This document shows, piece after piece, positions 1-8,223 of a DNA stretch of 62,777 bases. The position numbers and the translations under genes are program-made. The stretch is from the NCBI RefSeq assembly GCF_001190785.1, contig NZ_LGSS01000016.1:1-62777 (forward strand). The letters are read 5' to 3'. Source of the stretch: Gottschalkia purinilytica (GTDB lineage Bacteria > Bacillota > Clostridia > Tissierellales > Gottschalkiaceae). Under the pieces are notes generated by a model. The model saw only the letters and a list, made by a program, of their open reading frames with translations, was not told the DNA's origin and searched no databases. Position 1 is the first letter of the stretch. The number at the start of each line of letters is the position of its first letter.

Positions 1-2
1 TA

Positions 3-467
3 CCAGCATTGGCACTTGGAGTTGATCCAGCTGATCCAGATATTATGAAGAGAAAACCTAGAGATCCAAGCAAAAGTATGTTTGCAGGTGATTTAGGATT
101 TATGATTATAGTTCAAGGTATTATGATAGGATTACTTACATTAATATCGTTCCAAATAGGAGTTAGAACTAGCCTAATGCATGGTAGAACTATGGCGTTT
201 ATTACGCTTTGTTTTTCTCAATTAGTACATGCACTTAATGTAAGATCCATAGATAAATCTATATTTGATATAGGATTATTTAAAAATAAACACTTAATAT
301 TGGCAAATATAACTTCTGTATTATTAGTATTAGGTGTAATATTTATAACAAAATTGAGAGAAATATTTAAGCTTGTTAAACTAGATGCACCTCACTTTAT
401 AATAGTGATTTTAATTTCCTTTATACCACTTCTTATAGTAGAAATATCTAAATTGTGTAAAAAGTAA
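3..467 (+). CDS. Cation-transporting P-type ATPase, C-terminal fragment
   Basis: The gene is cut by the window edge, and the open frame runs in from position 3 with no start codon inside. The roughly 154 visible residues are the C-terminal membrane domain of a P2-type (calcium-like) cation pump. The opening residues match the stretch after the hinge motif (ALGVDPADPDIM, then KRKPRDP), and further in there is a helix with SQLVHALNVRS, typical of the transmembrane C-terminal domain of bacterial Ca2+-ATPases. Four hydrophobic segments are visible. The phosphorylation (DKTG) and ATP-binding parts lie outside the window, so the ion cannot be assigned. A strong hairpin terminator follows directly. 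The family call is firm; the substrate is inferred. Confidence 0.9.
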   Translation, partial: PALALGVDPADPDIMKRKPRDPSKSMFAGDLGFMIIVQGIMIGLLTLISFQIGVRTSLMHGRTMAFITLCFSQLVHALNVRSIDKSIFDIGLFKNKHLILANITSVLLVLGVIFITKLREIFKLVKLDAPHFIIVILISFIPLLIVEISKLCKK

Positions 468-516
468 AAAAGACTTCTTTCTGTAATATTTATGATATTA
501 CAGAAAGAAGTCTTTT
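468..516 (+). terminator. Bidirectional rho-independent terminator
   Basis: Perfect 20-bp stem (468-487 with 497-516) and a 9-nt loop, A-rich on one side and T-rich on the other. It sits between the convergent ATPase fragment and the DUF4364 gene, so it probably ends transcription from both sides. Confidence 0.9.
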
Positions 517-547
517 ATTTATTCGACTTATAAACTAAAGATGGAAA

Positions 548-1093
548 TTATTCATGGCCACTTTTATCGTCAATTAATAAGTCTACAACTTTTTTATAAA
601 TTTCCTGCGGATTTTCTCTCCAATTATTGCATATAAGTTGTGCTTGTTTATTTGAAACTACATTTAAAGATAAGTTAAAAAGAATTATATCTTTTTCAAT
701 TACTTTTAAATTAACTATGTATTCAGAGTCATTTTTTTTGTAAGAATTACCAATAATTTGAGTATCTTTTATCATCTCTTGTTTCTTTTTTTCGTATCGT
801 TTATCTATTTCATTTTTTAAAGTTTGAGATATCCTATCGTTGAAGTAATCTAAAGTATCTTTTCCAGCATTTGATAGATGATAATATTCATGCCCATCTT
901 TTGTTGAAAATTCAATAAATTTTGAATTAACAAGTTCACTTAAGAATTGTTGAACCATAAAATAATTCATATAATTATTTTCTAGAACAAACTGGGTGAT
1001 TTCTGCATTAGTCATTGGAATATCTACTTTATCTAATATATATAGAATAAGTAGTTTGTGTTGAACTAGTTCGTTAGTATTTTCTATGAACAC
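548..1093 (-). CDS. DUF4364 family protein, winged-helix type
   Basis: A 181-residue protein matching the clostridial DUF4364 family in length and sequence style. Residues 5-75 look like a winged-helix DNA-binding fold (helices around ILYILDKVDIPM and ITQFVLENN, then a short beta wing with HEYYHLSNAGK). The C-terminal half is a mixed alpha/beta domain of unknown role. The GTG start is supported by an AAGGTGATAAA ribosome binding site just upstream. It lies downstream of the SASP gene on the same strand but is separated from it by a terminator, so it likely has its own promoter. Function is not established; a transcriptional regulator is inferred from the fold only. Confidence 0.85.
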   Translation of the reverse strand: MFIENTNELVQHKLLILYILDKVDIPMTNAEITQFVLENNYMNYFMVQQFLSELVNSKFIEFSTKDGHEYYHLSNAGKDTLDYFNDRISQTLKNEIDKRYEKKKQEMIKDTQIIGNSYKKNDSEYIVNLKVIEKDIILFNLSLNVVSNKQAQLICNNWRENPQEIYKKVVDLLIDDKSGHE

Positions 1094-1136
1094 TTTATCA
1101 CCTTCTTATATTTTATTATACAATTATATCATATAA

Positions 1137-1170
1137 AAAAAGATAAGTGGTATAATACCACTTATCTTTT
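1137..1170 (-). terminator. Terminator of the SASP gene
   Basis: 15-bp perfect stem (AAAAGATAAGTGGTA and its complement) with a 3-nt loop. It lies just past the SASP stop codon on the minus strand and ends in a T run in that direction. Confidence 0.85.
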
Positions 1171-1188
1171 TAAACTATTTAGCTTTAA

Positions 1189-1395
1189 CTATTTTCCAGC
1201 TAATGATCTTTGAGCTTGTTCTACAAGTCTTTTTGTTATATATCCACCAACGTATCCATTTTGTCTTGAAGTTAAAGTTCCTTTATCTATACTTTCGTAG
1301 TTACTTAATCCTAATTCACTAGCGATTTCAGCCTTCATTTGATTTAAAGCTTGACGAGCTTCAGGAACTACTAATCTATTTGATGATCTAGCCAT
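1189..1395 (-). CDS. Small acid-soluble spore protein, alpha/beta type
   Basis: A 68-residue DNA-binding protein that coats and protects spore DNA. It begins [17 protein letters not shown], carries the GPR protease recognition region ([11 protein letters not shown]) and the second conserved block [21 protein letters not shown], all hallmarks of the alpha/beta family. The start at 1395 is chosen because GGAGGGAA sits 6 nt upstream; an in-frame extension to 1434 has no ribosome binding site. A sigma-G-like promoter candidate lies upstream (1453-1482). The gene is monocistronic, with its own terminator. Such proteins are made in the forespore late in sporulation and degraded at germination. Confidence 0.96.
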   Translation of the reverse strand: MARSSNRLVVPEARQALNQMKAEIASELGLSNYESIDKGTLTSRQNGYVGGYITKRLVEQAQRSLAGK

Positions 1396-1452
1396 TAATA
1401 TTCCCTCCAAACTTGAGATTTTTATTTTCAACATCTATTGATGTTGTAATAT

Positions 1453-1482
1453 TAATATAACCTCAAAGAAAAAAGTATATGC
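1453..1482 (-). promoter_or_regulatory. Candidate sigma-G promoter of the SASP gene
   Basis: On the minus strand, GCATA (-35; plus positions 1478-1482), an 18-bp spacer and TATATTA (-10; plus 1453-1459) fit the sigma-G pattern GNATR / CATNNTA except for the first -10 base. The 5' UTR also has a 7-bp hairpin (1429-1446). Confidence 0.5.
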
Positions 1483-2099
1483 TAGAAATTAAATGAATTA
1501 TCATTACTTTATAGCAAATTTAGATATTATTAGCAAAAATGAAAAATAAACAAATTTTTAAGAAAACACTAAAATATATAACTAATATTGATTTAAAATA
1601 TAATTACATAACCCTGAAAGACTTTAAAAATTATTAAATAAAGCTATTTAGCATATAAATCAAAATGATTATTAGAAAAATTAAAAATGCAACAATTCAT
1701 ATCTTATGAAAAAACATATATTTTTATTATTGCCATATTTAATTATTCAATAATCTAAATAATATACAATTATTTACAAAAAATATAAGGCACCTTATAA
1801 TTAGAAACAATTTGATGAATGTTAAATTTAAATAAATTAATAAAAAATATTTTAAATAAAGGAAAAAATAAATATTTATAGAAATAATTATAAACAAGGA
1901 GGTGAATATAGGTTTCTTATATTACATACCTTAATATTCAAATTTAAATATGACGTACATCATATCTATTTCTTGCACTTTTAATAATTGACAAAGAAAA
2001 TTATTAATACAATTTAGTCAGGAATGATCATTATAAACAAATGAAAAAGGTTCTTATAGAGTTTTAAAAATTAATTTTAAAACGAAGAGGGGGATTATT
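1483..2099. other. AT-rich intergenic region, no gene recognised
   Basis: About 600 bases between divergent genes. No protein of useful length is coded. The notable element is a full-strength Shine-Dalgarno sequence AAGGAGGTGA at 1896-1905 that is not followed by an acceptable start codon and reading frame. A TTGACA at 1990-1995 has no good -10 box at 17 bp. The last 20 bases hold GAGGGGG, the ribosome binding site of the amidohydrolase. Confidence 0.5.
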
Positions 2100-3467
2100 T
2101 TGAAAAAGCTAATGTTGAAAAATCTTCAACATGTTATTACTTGTAATGACAACGATGAAATCCTTCAAAATGTGAACATATTAATTGAAGGAAATAAAAT
2201 CAAGGCTATTTCCAAAGATATTGTCCCAGATAGAGAAACAGAGATAAGAAATTGCTCTAATTTAACAGCCATTCCTGGATTTGTCAATACTCATCATCAT
2301 TTTTATCAAATACTTTTTAGAGGTATTCCGGAAGTTCAAGATAAGCCATTATACTCATGGTTATCAGACTCATATAAGTTTTGGCAACATTTAAATGAAG
2401 AAGCTGTATATTATAGTTCTTTGCTAGCATTTACAGAATTGTTAAGAACAGGATGTACTACTACGGCTGACCATCATTATTTATTTCCTAAAGACATATC
2501 AAGTAAACTTATAGATATTCAGTTTGATGCAGCAACCCAAATGGGAATACGCTTTCATGCTACAAGAGGATCGATGTCAGCAGGTAAAAGTAAAGGAGGA
2601 CTACCTCCAGATATACTTGTTCAAAGTGAAAAAGAAATTATAGAAGATTCTATTAGAGTTATTGATAAATTTAATGATAATAGTGAATTTTCTATGAGAA
2701 GGGTTGCATTAGCTCCAAGTTCCCAGATTTCTGTTACTTTAGATCTCATGAAAGAATCTAGAGATTTGGCCAGAAGTAAGGGTGTGATGTTACATACCCA
2801 TCTTGGAGAGACTTTAGATGAACAAAAATATTGTTTAGAGAAGTATGGAAAAAGACCATTAGAGATTATGGAAGAGATAGGATGGCTAGGAGAAGACGTA
2901 TGGTTTGCACATGGTATTTGGTTTAACGATGAAGAAATTAAAAAGTTAAGAAATACAGGAATATCTCACTGTCCAACTTGTAATATGAAGTTAGGTAGTG
3001 GTATATGTAGAACAAGTGAGCTTTTAGAGTCTGGTGTAAAGCTCAGTATAGCAGTTGATGGTAGTGCAAGTAATGATGGTTCAAATATGTGGGAAGAAGT
3101 TAGAAGAGCCTATTTATTAAATAAATTAAAATATGGAAGTAATGGTATGACTGCATATGATATATTAAAAACTGCAACTCGTGGTGGGGCAGAAGTTTTA
3201 GGAAGAAAAGATATAGGGTCCTTGGAAACTGGAAAAGCAGCAGATATTGTTCTTATAGATTTAAATGAAGTATCTTATGCAGGAAGCCATGACCCTATAG
3301 TATCTATAGTAAATTTAGGGAACAGTAGTATGGTTGATACAACTATTGTAAATGGAAAGGTAGTTGTGAGGAAAGGAAAATTAGTAAAACATGATGAAGA
3401 TAAAATTAACTTTATGGCTAGGAAGATATCAAAAGAAATGGTGAAGAAAGGTAGGGAAGATACTTAA
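2100..3467 (+). CDS. Amidohydrolase, 8-oxoguanine deaminase type
   Basis: A 455-residue cytosolic zinc amidohydrolase of the AtzA/TrzN/SsnA superfamily. The metal site is visible: HHH (residues 65-67), HTH (232-234), H271 and D320. The segment TRGSMSAGKSKGGLPPD (residues 155-171) and HCPTCNMKLGSG closely resemble the subgroup that deaminates 8-oxoguanine to urate, which is why this substrate is preferred over guanine or chlorohydrolase roles. The start is TTG, with GAGGGGG 7 nt upstream; no nearby ATG in frame fits. It is followed by its own terminator, so it appears monocistronic. No purine transporter or degradation genes flank it. Family firm, exact substrate inferred from sequence likeness. 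Confidence 0.85.
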   Translation: MKKLMLKNLQHVITCNDNDEILQNVNILIEGNKIKAISKDIVPDRETEIRNCSNLTAIPGFVNTHHHFYQILFRGIPEVQDKPLYSWLSDSYKFWQHLNEEAVYYSSLLAFTELLRTGCTTTADHHYLFPKDISSKLIDIQFDAATQMGIRFHATRGSMSAGKSKGGLPPDILVQSEKEIIEDSIRVIDKFNDNSEFSMRRVALAPSSQISVTLDLMKESRDLARSKGVMLHTHLGETLDEQKYCLEKYGKRPLEIMEEIGWLGEDVWFAHGIWFNDEEIKKLRNTGISHCPTCNMKLGSGICRTSELLESGVKLSIAVDGSASNDGSNMWEEVRRAYLLNKLKYGSNGMTAYDILKTATRGGAEVLGRKDIGSLETGKAADIVLIDLNEVSYAGSHDPIVSIVNLGNSSMVDTTIVNGKVVVRKGKLVKHDEDKINFMARKISKEMVKKGREDT

Positions 3468-3501
3468 CAAAAAATGATTTAGTGTTATGAAAAATTAATT
3501 T

Positions 3502-3550
3502 AAAAGATTAATAGAAAATAAGTAACAACATTTTCTATTAATCTTTTTTT
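3502..3550 (+). terminator. Terminator after the amidohydrolase gene
   Basis: 18-bp perfect stem (3502-3519 with 3530-3547), 10-nt loop and a T run. Confidence 0.9.
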
Positions 3551-3697
3551 ACTTTGAAATATTTACTATAATAGAATGGTATAAATACTTAGAAAAAGAG
3601 GATTTATTATCATAATATTTTATAACAAGTAAAACAATGAATTTTGACTAATATGTTTTATATAATTTTATGGAATTAAACCTTTATGGAGGTAGAT

Positions 3698-4390
3698 ATG
3701 AATAACTTACAAGAAAAAATTATAAAAAAAGCTAAGAGTATGGGAGTAACTAAGATCGGATTTGCAAACTTATCAGGATATCTTCCAGATGAATTTTCAC
3801 ATTTACAAACAGGAATATCTATTGCTATAAGGCTTTCAGATCAAATTATGAATGATGTTGTGGACATTCCTACTCATACTTATTATCATCATTATAGAAC
3901 AGTTAATTTTCTTATAGATCAAATAACTTTATCAATAACAATGATGCTTCAAGAAGAGGGATACCTTGCTATGGCAGTTCCAGCATCACAAACAGTTAAA
4001 AGCGAAAATGAAAGATTAAAAGGAATATTTCCACATAAAACAGCTGCAACTCAAGGAGGAATTGGGTGGATAGGTAAAAATGCTTGTTTAGTTACTGAAG
4101 AATTTGGTCCCAGGGTTAGACTAGGAACTGTTTTAACGAATATGATAGCAGAGTATGATGCTCCAGTAACAGAATCAAAATGTGGAACTTGTAATATATG
4201 TATGAAGTTATGTCCTTCTCTAGCAATAAAAGGAGTGAATTGGAATATAAAATTAAAAAGGGAAGATATATATGACGCACATGCATGTAGTACTCATATG
4301 AGTCAATATTATAAGGAAATAGGAAGAGGATCAGTTTGTGGAATATGTCTTTCAAGATGTCCAAGGGGGACAAAGGTTATTAAAAAATAA
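3698..4390 (+). CDS. Short QueG-like double 4Fe-4S protein
   Basis: A 230-residue protein related to epoxyqueuosine reductase QueG (COG1600) but shorter than the roughly 310-380 residues of true QueG. Cysteines for two clusters are clear: C162, C165, C168, C172 followed by P, and C197, C214, C217, C221 followed by P. The central region QGGIGWIGKNACLV matches the conserved QueG block. The C-terminal HEAT-like extension is missing, so a role in queuosine synthesis is uncertain; such short homologues are often labelled only as double-cluster proteins or putative reductive dehalogenase-like. The start at 3698 is preferred because GGAGGT lies 5 nt upstream; that site overlaps an earlier in-frame ATG (3686). 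Convergent with the transporter gene. Confidence 0.82.
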   Translation: MNNLQEKIIKKAKSMGVTKIGFANLSGYLPDEFSHLQTGISIAIRLSDQIMNDVVDIPTHTYYHHYRTVNFLIDQITLSITMMLQEEGYLAMAVPASQTVKSENERLKGIFPHKTAATQGGIGWIGKNACLVTEEFGPRVRLGTVLTNMIAEYDAPVTESKCGTCNICMKLCPSLAIKGVNWNIKLKREDIYDAHACSTHMSQYYKEIGRGSVCGICLSRCPRGTKVIKK

Positions 4391-4419
4391 GTTTAAATTA
4401 AATACAAATTAAATAAAGC

Positions 4420-4477
4420 AAAATTCTTAGAATCTTATAATTAATAAGTAGAATTATTACGAAATTCTAAGAATTTT
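4420..4477. terminator. Shared hairpin between convergent genes
   Basis: 14-bp perfect stem (4420-4433 with 4464-4477) with a 30-nt loop between the QueG-like gene and the transporter gene. Weaker than the other terminators because of the large loop. Confidence 0.5.
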
Positions 4478-4496
4478 ACTATTTATAATTATTAAT

Positions 4497-5444
4497 TTAT
4501 ATTATTTTCTTAGATATATTTACTAATAACGAAGAAAAAGGCAAAAGAATTAGAGTAGAAAATATATTAAATAATGTATGAGCATTGGCTATTTGTCTAG
4601 AAGGATTATCTGGAGTTAAATATACTACGATATCGTATAAAAAGTCTATCAAAAAGAAAAATATGATAGCACCTACTAAGTTAAATATTACATGAATAAA
4701 TGCAACTTGCTTTCCTTCTCTATTAGTTGCCAAGCTACCAACTACAGTATCTACACAAGTTCCAACATTTTGACCTAATATAATAGGGATAGCTGTCTTA
4801 ACAGAAATTATATTACTAGCTGACATTACTTGAAGTATTGCTATACCTGTTGTACTGCTTTGTATTATTGCAGTTATAAGGATACCTGCAAATATGGATA
4901 ATACTTTATTATTACTCAATATTGTAATTAAGTTGAAAAATGCTTTACTAGATTTTAAAGGTAATACTGCATTTGAAATTATGTCTAATCCTAAAAAAAT
5001 TAAGGCTAGGCTTATTAGAAGTTTAATAATAGATCTGTATCTACTTTTCCTTAATATTATAAATATTGGAATTAATATTAGTAGAGGTATTACCGGAGAA
5101 ATACTAGTTTTAAAAGCTACCAACTGTGAAGTAAATGTAGTTCCGATGTTAGCACCCATAATAATAGGAACTGCGTTATAAATATTGAGAATATTACTAT
5201 GAACAAGACTCACTACTATTATGGTAGTAGCACTACTACTATGAAGAAGTGCGGTTACGACTATACCAACTATAACTCCAATAAATTTACTTGAAGTGAA
5301 TTTATTAATTTTAGATTTTAGATTATTAGATATAAAGTTTTTAAAAGTATTGGACATAATCTTTATACCACTTAAGAATAGAGCTAAGCCCAAAATGATT
5401 CCTACAATCAATGTTATGTATAAATTACTAGTAAGTTTTAACAA
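4497..5444 (-). CDS. Na/Pi-cotransporter family membrane protein
   Basis: A 315-residue polytopic membrane protein of the NptA/PNaS family. It contains the duplicated family core: LLHSSSATT and GANIGTT in the first half, IQSSTTG and GQNVGTC in the second, each within a hairpin plus helices. It lacks the C-terminal PhoU-like domain of longer bacterial homologues, so it is the short form. The TTG start at 5444 is supported by AGGGGGT about 8 nt upstream. Downstream of psd on the same strand with 109 bp between, possibly cotranscribed. Sodium-dependent phosphate uptake is the family role; the actual substrate here is inferred. Confidence 0.88.
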   Translation of the reverse strand: MLKLTSNLYITLIVGIILGLALFLSGIKIMSNTFKNFISNNLKSKINKFTSSKFIGVIVGIVVTALLHSSSATTIIVVSLVHSNILNIYNAVPIIMGANIGTTFTSQLVAFKTSISPVIPLLILIPIFIILRKSRYRSIIKLLISLALIFLGLDIISNAVLPLKSSKAFFNLITILSNNKVLSIFAGILITAIIQSSTTGIAILQVMSASNIISVKTAIPIILGQNVGTCVDTVVGSLATNREGKQVAFIHVIFNLVGAIIFFFLIDFLYDIVVYLTPDNPSRQIANAHTLFNIFSTLILLPFSSLLVNISKKII

Positions 5445-5553
5445 GCTACTTACCCCCTAATAAAACTTTTCTAAATAATTATATGCTTGTGTAAAAAAAC
5501 AAGTACAAATAATTTAGGAGCAAGTAACTTAAATGATATTTATATATTTTAAA

Positions 5554-6447
5554 TTATATTTTATGTCCTATTTTTTCACCCATTAATACCTTAGTTTCAA
5601 AACCTTCAAGTGTATTCTTTATTATATCCTTATCTACAGAAACAGTCCCTTCTTTAAAAAACATAATTACAGTAGAGCCACCAAATTTAAAATAACCTTT
5701 TTCATCACCTTTATTTACATATTTATTAGGAGTGTATGTTTGAATTATAGACCCAACACATGTTGCACCTATTTCTATAAAGAGTATTTCTTTAAAATTA
5801 TCTGAATTTAAAATAGTAAGTTCTCTCTTATTTTGACAATATACATTAACTATATTTTTTAAAGATATTGGATTAACAGAGTAGTAAGAACCACTAATTT
5901 TCTTAATACTACTTGGTATACAATTGTCAGGAAAATGGAATCTATGATAATCAGAAGGTGCAAGTCTTACAACCATATAAGTGCCTTTATTATATTTATT
6001 AGCTAATTCTTCATCTTGTATAAGTTCTTTTAATGTATATAAAGAACCTTTTACTTGAATCAAGCTATTTATATCAATATTTTCATAAGCTAATATCTTA
6101 CCATCAGCTGGTGAAGCTAAAACATTATCATCATAATTAATAGGTCTAGATTCTTTTTTTATTTTTCTAGTAAAAAAGTCATTAAAGTTCCTATATTTAT
6201 TTATATCCTCTATTTCAGCTTCGTTCATATCTATAGCCAAATTTTTTACAAAACTATTTATTTTTCTTTTACTTATACTAAAGTCTTGTACTTTACCATA
6301 CAAGGTAGAAAATAGTTTTTTCTTTACTAGTAACTCTAATAGCGTCTTTCCAGAATTAGTCTCATGAATCCACTTTAAAGATTTTTCACCCGCTACAGTT
6401 TCTTTCTTTTTTTCTCCTGTTTTTCTATCTATATAATAAATTTCCAT
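5554..6447 (-). CDS. psd: Phosphatidylserine decarboxylase proenzyme
   Basis: A 297-residue enzyme converting phosphatidylserine to phosphatidylethanolamine at the membrane. It is a self-cleaving, pyruvoyl-dependent decarboxylase. The family catalytic set is present: D115 in SPADG, H168 and H171 in YHRFHFP, and the cleavage serine S258 in FGGST, splitting the chain into a large beta and a roughly 40-residue alpha subunit. The long N-terminus (about 90 residues before the core) fits the clostridial/Psd type II form. The ATG start has AGAGGTTGAT upstream. No phosphatidylserine synthase gene (pssA), often adjacent, is seen here. Transcribed divergently from pdaB. Confidence 0.95.
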   Translation of the reverse strand: MEIYYIDRKTGEKKKETVAGEKSLKWIHETNSGKTLLELLVKKKLFSTLYGKVQDFSISKRKINSFVKNLAIDMNEAEIEDINKYRNFNDFFTRKIKKESRPINYDDNVLASPADGKILAYENIDINSLIQVKGSLYTLKELIQDEELANKYNKGTYMVVRLAPSDYHRFHFPDNCIPSSIKKISGSYYSVNPISLKNIVNVYCQNKRELTILNSDNFKEILFIEIGATCVGSIIQTYTPNKYVNKGDEKGYFKFGGSTVIMFFKEGTVSVDKDIIKNTLEGFETKVLMGEKIGHKI

Positions 6448-6709
6448 AATATCAACCTCTATCTTATATTTATTTAATAATTATAAATTTTCATATTTTT
6501 TAAGTTCAATATAACCATTTTGAAACTAAATAATTAATACATTTTTATTTATGTTTACATTAATAAAAAAATATAAACTATATTATACAATTATAACTTA
6601 TATTTTTCTACTTGTTAATTTTAAAGATAAGAGTCATATTTATATAATGAAAATAATATTAATTAAAAGAAAGAGATATATTCTTATTACATTAAGGAGG
6701 AAAGAATGA

Positions 6710-7486
6710 ATGAAAATATATGTACTTGCTAAAAAAAGTGTAGTTAAAGTAATTTCAGTTTTTATATTATTAAGTGTATCTATATTATATACAAGCACTA
6801 TGAGTAATAATACGCTAGATGTATTTTCAAATAAAAAAGAACTTCCAATATATTATGTGGATACACCAGAAAAAAAGATAGCAATAAGTTTTGATGCAGC
6901 TTGGGGAACAGAATACACAGAAGATATACTTAATACTTTGGATAAATATAAAGTAAAGACAACTTTTTTTCTAGTAGATTTCTGGGTAAAAAAACATCCA
7001 GATGTACTTAAGAAGATAGATAAGAAGGGACATGAAATAGGAAATCACTCAACAAATCATCCTGAAATGTCAAAGTTATCTAAAGAGGAAATTATAAAAG
7101 AGATTAAAACAACAGAAGAAAGTATTGAAAAAGTAATTGGAAAAAAGACTACTTTATTTAGACCTCCATTTGGAGACTATAATGATAATCTTATTAATAC
7201 TTGTAGAGAACTAGGATATCATGTAATTCAGTGGGATGTTGATTCTTTAGATTGGAAAGAAAAAGGTGCACAATCCGTTGTAGACACAGTTACTAGAAAT
7301 GTTAAAAATGGATCTATAGTTTTATTTCATAACAATGCAAAATACGTATCTGAATATTTACCACTAGTTATAGAAAAGCTACAAGCGGAAGGATATAAAA
7401 TAGTTCCAATATCGGAACTTATATATAAAGATAATTATGATGTTGATGTTGACGGAAAACAAATAAAGAAACAAACTAAAAAATAA
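6710..7486 (+). CDS. pdaB: Polysaccharide deacetylase family sporulation protein PdaB
   Basis: A 258-residue membrane-anchored NodB-domain protein. One N-terminal hydrophobic helix (residues 10-28) serves as signal or anchor, then the NodB fold: D62 in FDAAWG (the PdaB variant of TFDDG), HEIGNHSTNHPEM with H113 and H117, RPPFGDY, and WDVDSLDW. In Bacillus, PdaB is needed to keep spores stable late in sporulation and acts on cortex-type peptidoglycan or a related glycan. The start at 6710 is fixed by AAGGAGGAA; the overlapping ATG at 6706 is in another frame and soon stops. Single gene, with a terminator immediately after. Confidence 0.92.
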   Translation: MKIYVLAKKSVVKVISVFILLSVSILYTSTMSNNTLDVFSNKKELPIYYVDTPEKKIAISFDAAWGTEYTEDILNTLDKYKVKTTFFLVDFWVKKHPDVLKKIDKKGHEIGNHSTNHPEMSKLSKEEIIKEIKTTEESIEKVIGKKTTLFRPPFGDYNDNLINTCRELGYHVIQWDVDSLDWKEKGAQSVVDTVTRNVKNGSIVLFHNNAKYVSEYLPLVIEKLQAEGYKIVPISELIYKDNYDVDVDGKQIKKQTKK

Positions 7487-7500
7487 ATAAAATTATAAAT

Positions 7501-7539
7501 AAAAGAATCCTTGATATTATGTTAAAAGGATTCTTTTTT
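7501..7539 (+). terminator. Terminator after pdaB
   Basis: 12-bp perfect stem AAAAGAATCCTT (7501-7512 with 7526-7537) followed by T residues. It can also serve the converging small gene at 7543. Confidence 0.85.
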
Positions 7540-7542
7540 AAA

Positions 7543-7677
7543 TTAACTATTTTTTCTTATATAGATTCTTAAAGCTTTAATAAACAAAATTAAGGCATAA
7601 ATACTTAGTCCAGCTAATGATAAGTAAATTAAAAATATTATAGTAGCAGGAATAAAAGCTATATTAGTTAAGTGCAT
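7543..7677 (-). CDS. 44-residue single-pass membrane peptide, unknown
   Basis: A short ORF beginning MHLTNIAFIPA with a very good ribosome binding site (AAAGGAGG, 8 nt before the ATG at 7677). A longer in-frame version reaching 7737 would read through that site and is rejected. Residues 8-34 form one long hydrophobic helix, followed by a basic tail (KALRIYIRKNS), so N-out/C-in insertion is likely. No family is recognised. It lies between two terminators, so it is probably expressed alone. A role cannot be proposed from sequence. Confidence 0.65.
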   Translation of the reverse strand: MHLTNIAFIPATIIFLIYLSLAGLSIYALILFIKALRIYIRKNS

Positions 7678-7759
7678 GTAACAAAACCTCCTTTGTATAA
7701 AAAATATAACAAATGTAAAAATATGTATTGTACACAAATAAATTATAACTGAGTCTCAT

Positions 7760-7797
7760 AAAAAAGCAAGAATCCTTTTGTTACAAAGAATCCTTGC
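7760..7797 (-). terminator. Minus-strand terminator of the 62-residue gene
   Basis: On the minus strand this folds into a stem of about 13 bp with two G-U pairs and then TTTTTT. Read on the plus strand the same positions are A-C mismatches, which shows the working strand. It ends transcription of the gene at 7866-8054. Confidence 0.75.
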
Positions 7798-7865
7798 CAA
7801 CATTATTAGTCATTTTTATATATTAAATATATTACAATGATATTATTAATTTATTAATATTATAT

Positions 7866-8054
7866 TTATGATCTACCAAGATTACTTTCTTTATCTATAC
7901 TTGTCTTTTTTACACTGTCTATAAAAGAATCAGTAACTTTAGTCATATTGTTTTCTCTATCTCTAAAGCTTATCTCCATATCTTGAGCTATTTCTTCTTT
8001 AAAACTATCAGAAGAGAATTTGGACTTAGATGAAAACTTATTTCCTTTATTCAC
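7866..8054 (-). CDS. Small hydrophilic protein, possibly SASP-like
   Basis: A 62-residue, Ser/Lys/Asp-rich soluble protein of unknown family. The segment SFKEEIAQDMEI resembles the site in small acid-soluble spore proteins that is cut by the germination protease GPR (pattern E-I/F-A-x-E/D), and the composition and size also suit a spore protein, but the second SASP block is absent. The GTG start at 8054 is chosen because GAGGTG lies 6 nt upstream; an earlier GTG at 8063 is part of that ribosome binding site. It has its own terminator. The spore link is an inference only. Confidence 0.6.
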   Translation of the reverse strand: MNKGNKFSSKSKFSSDSFKEEIAQDMEISFRDRENNMTKVTDSFIDSVKKTSIDKESNLGRS

Positions 8055-8223
8055 TTTTATCACCTCAATAATATTATTTACAGTCAGAATATAAAATATG
8101 AATGTAATTTAGTAGAAATATATGAATACTTTGAAATATATACATAAAAAATAATAAATAGTAGAAAATAATTATAGCTTAAAAATTTATATTCTTTAAA
8201 AAATAAAAAGGAGAGCTAAATTT

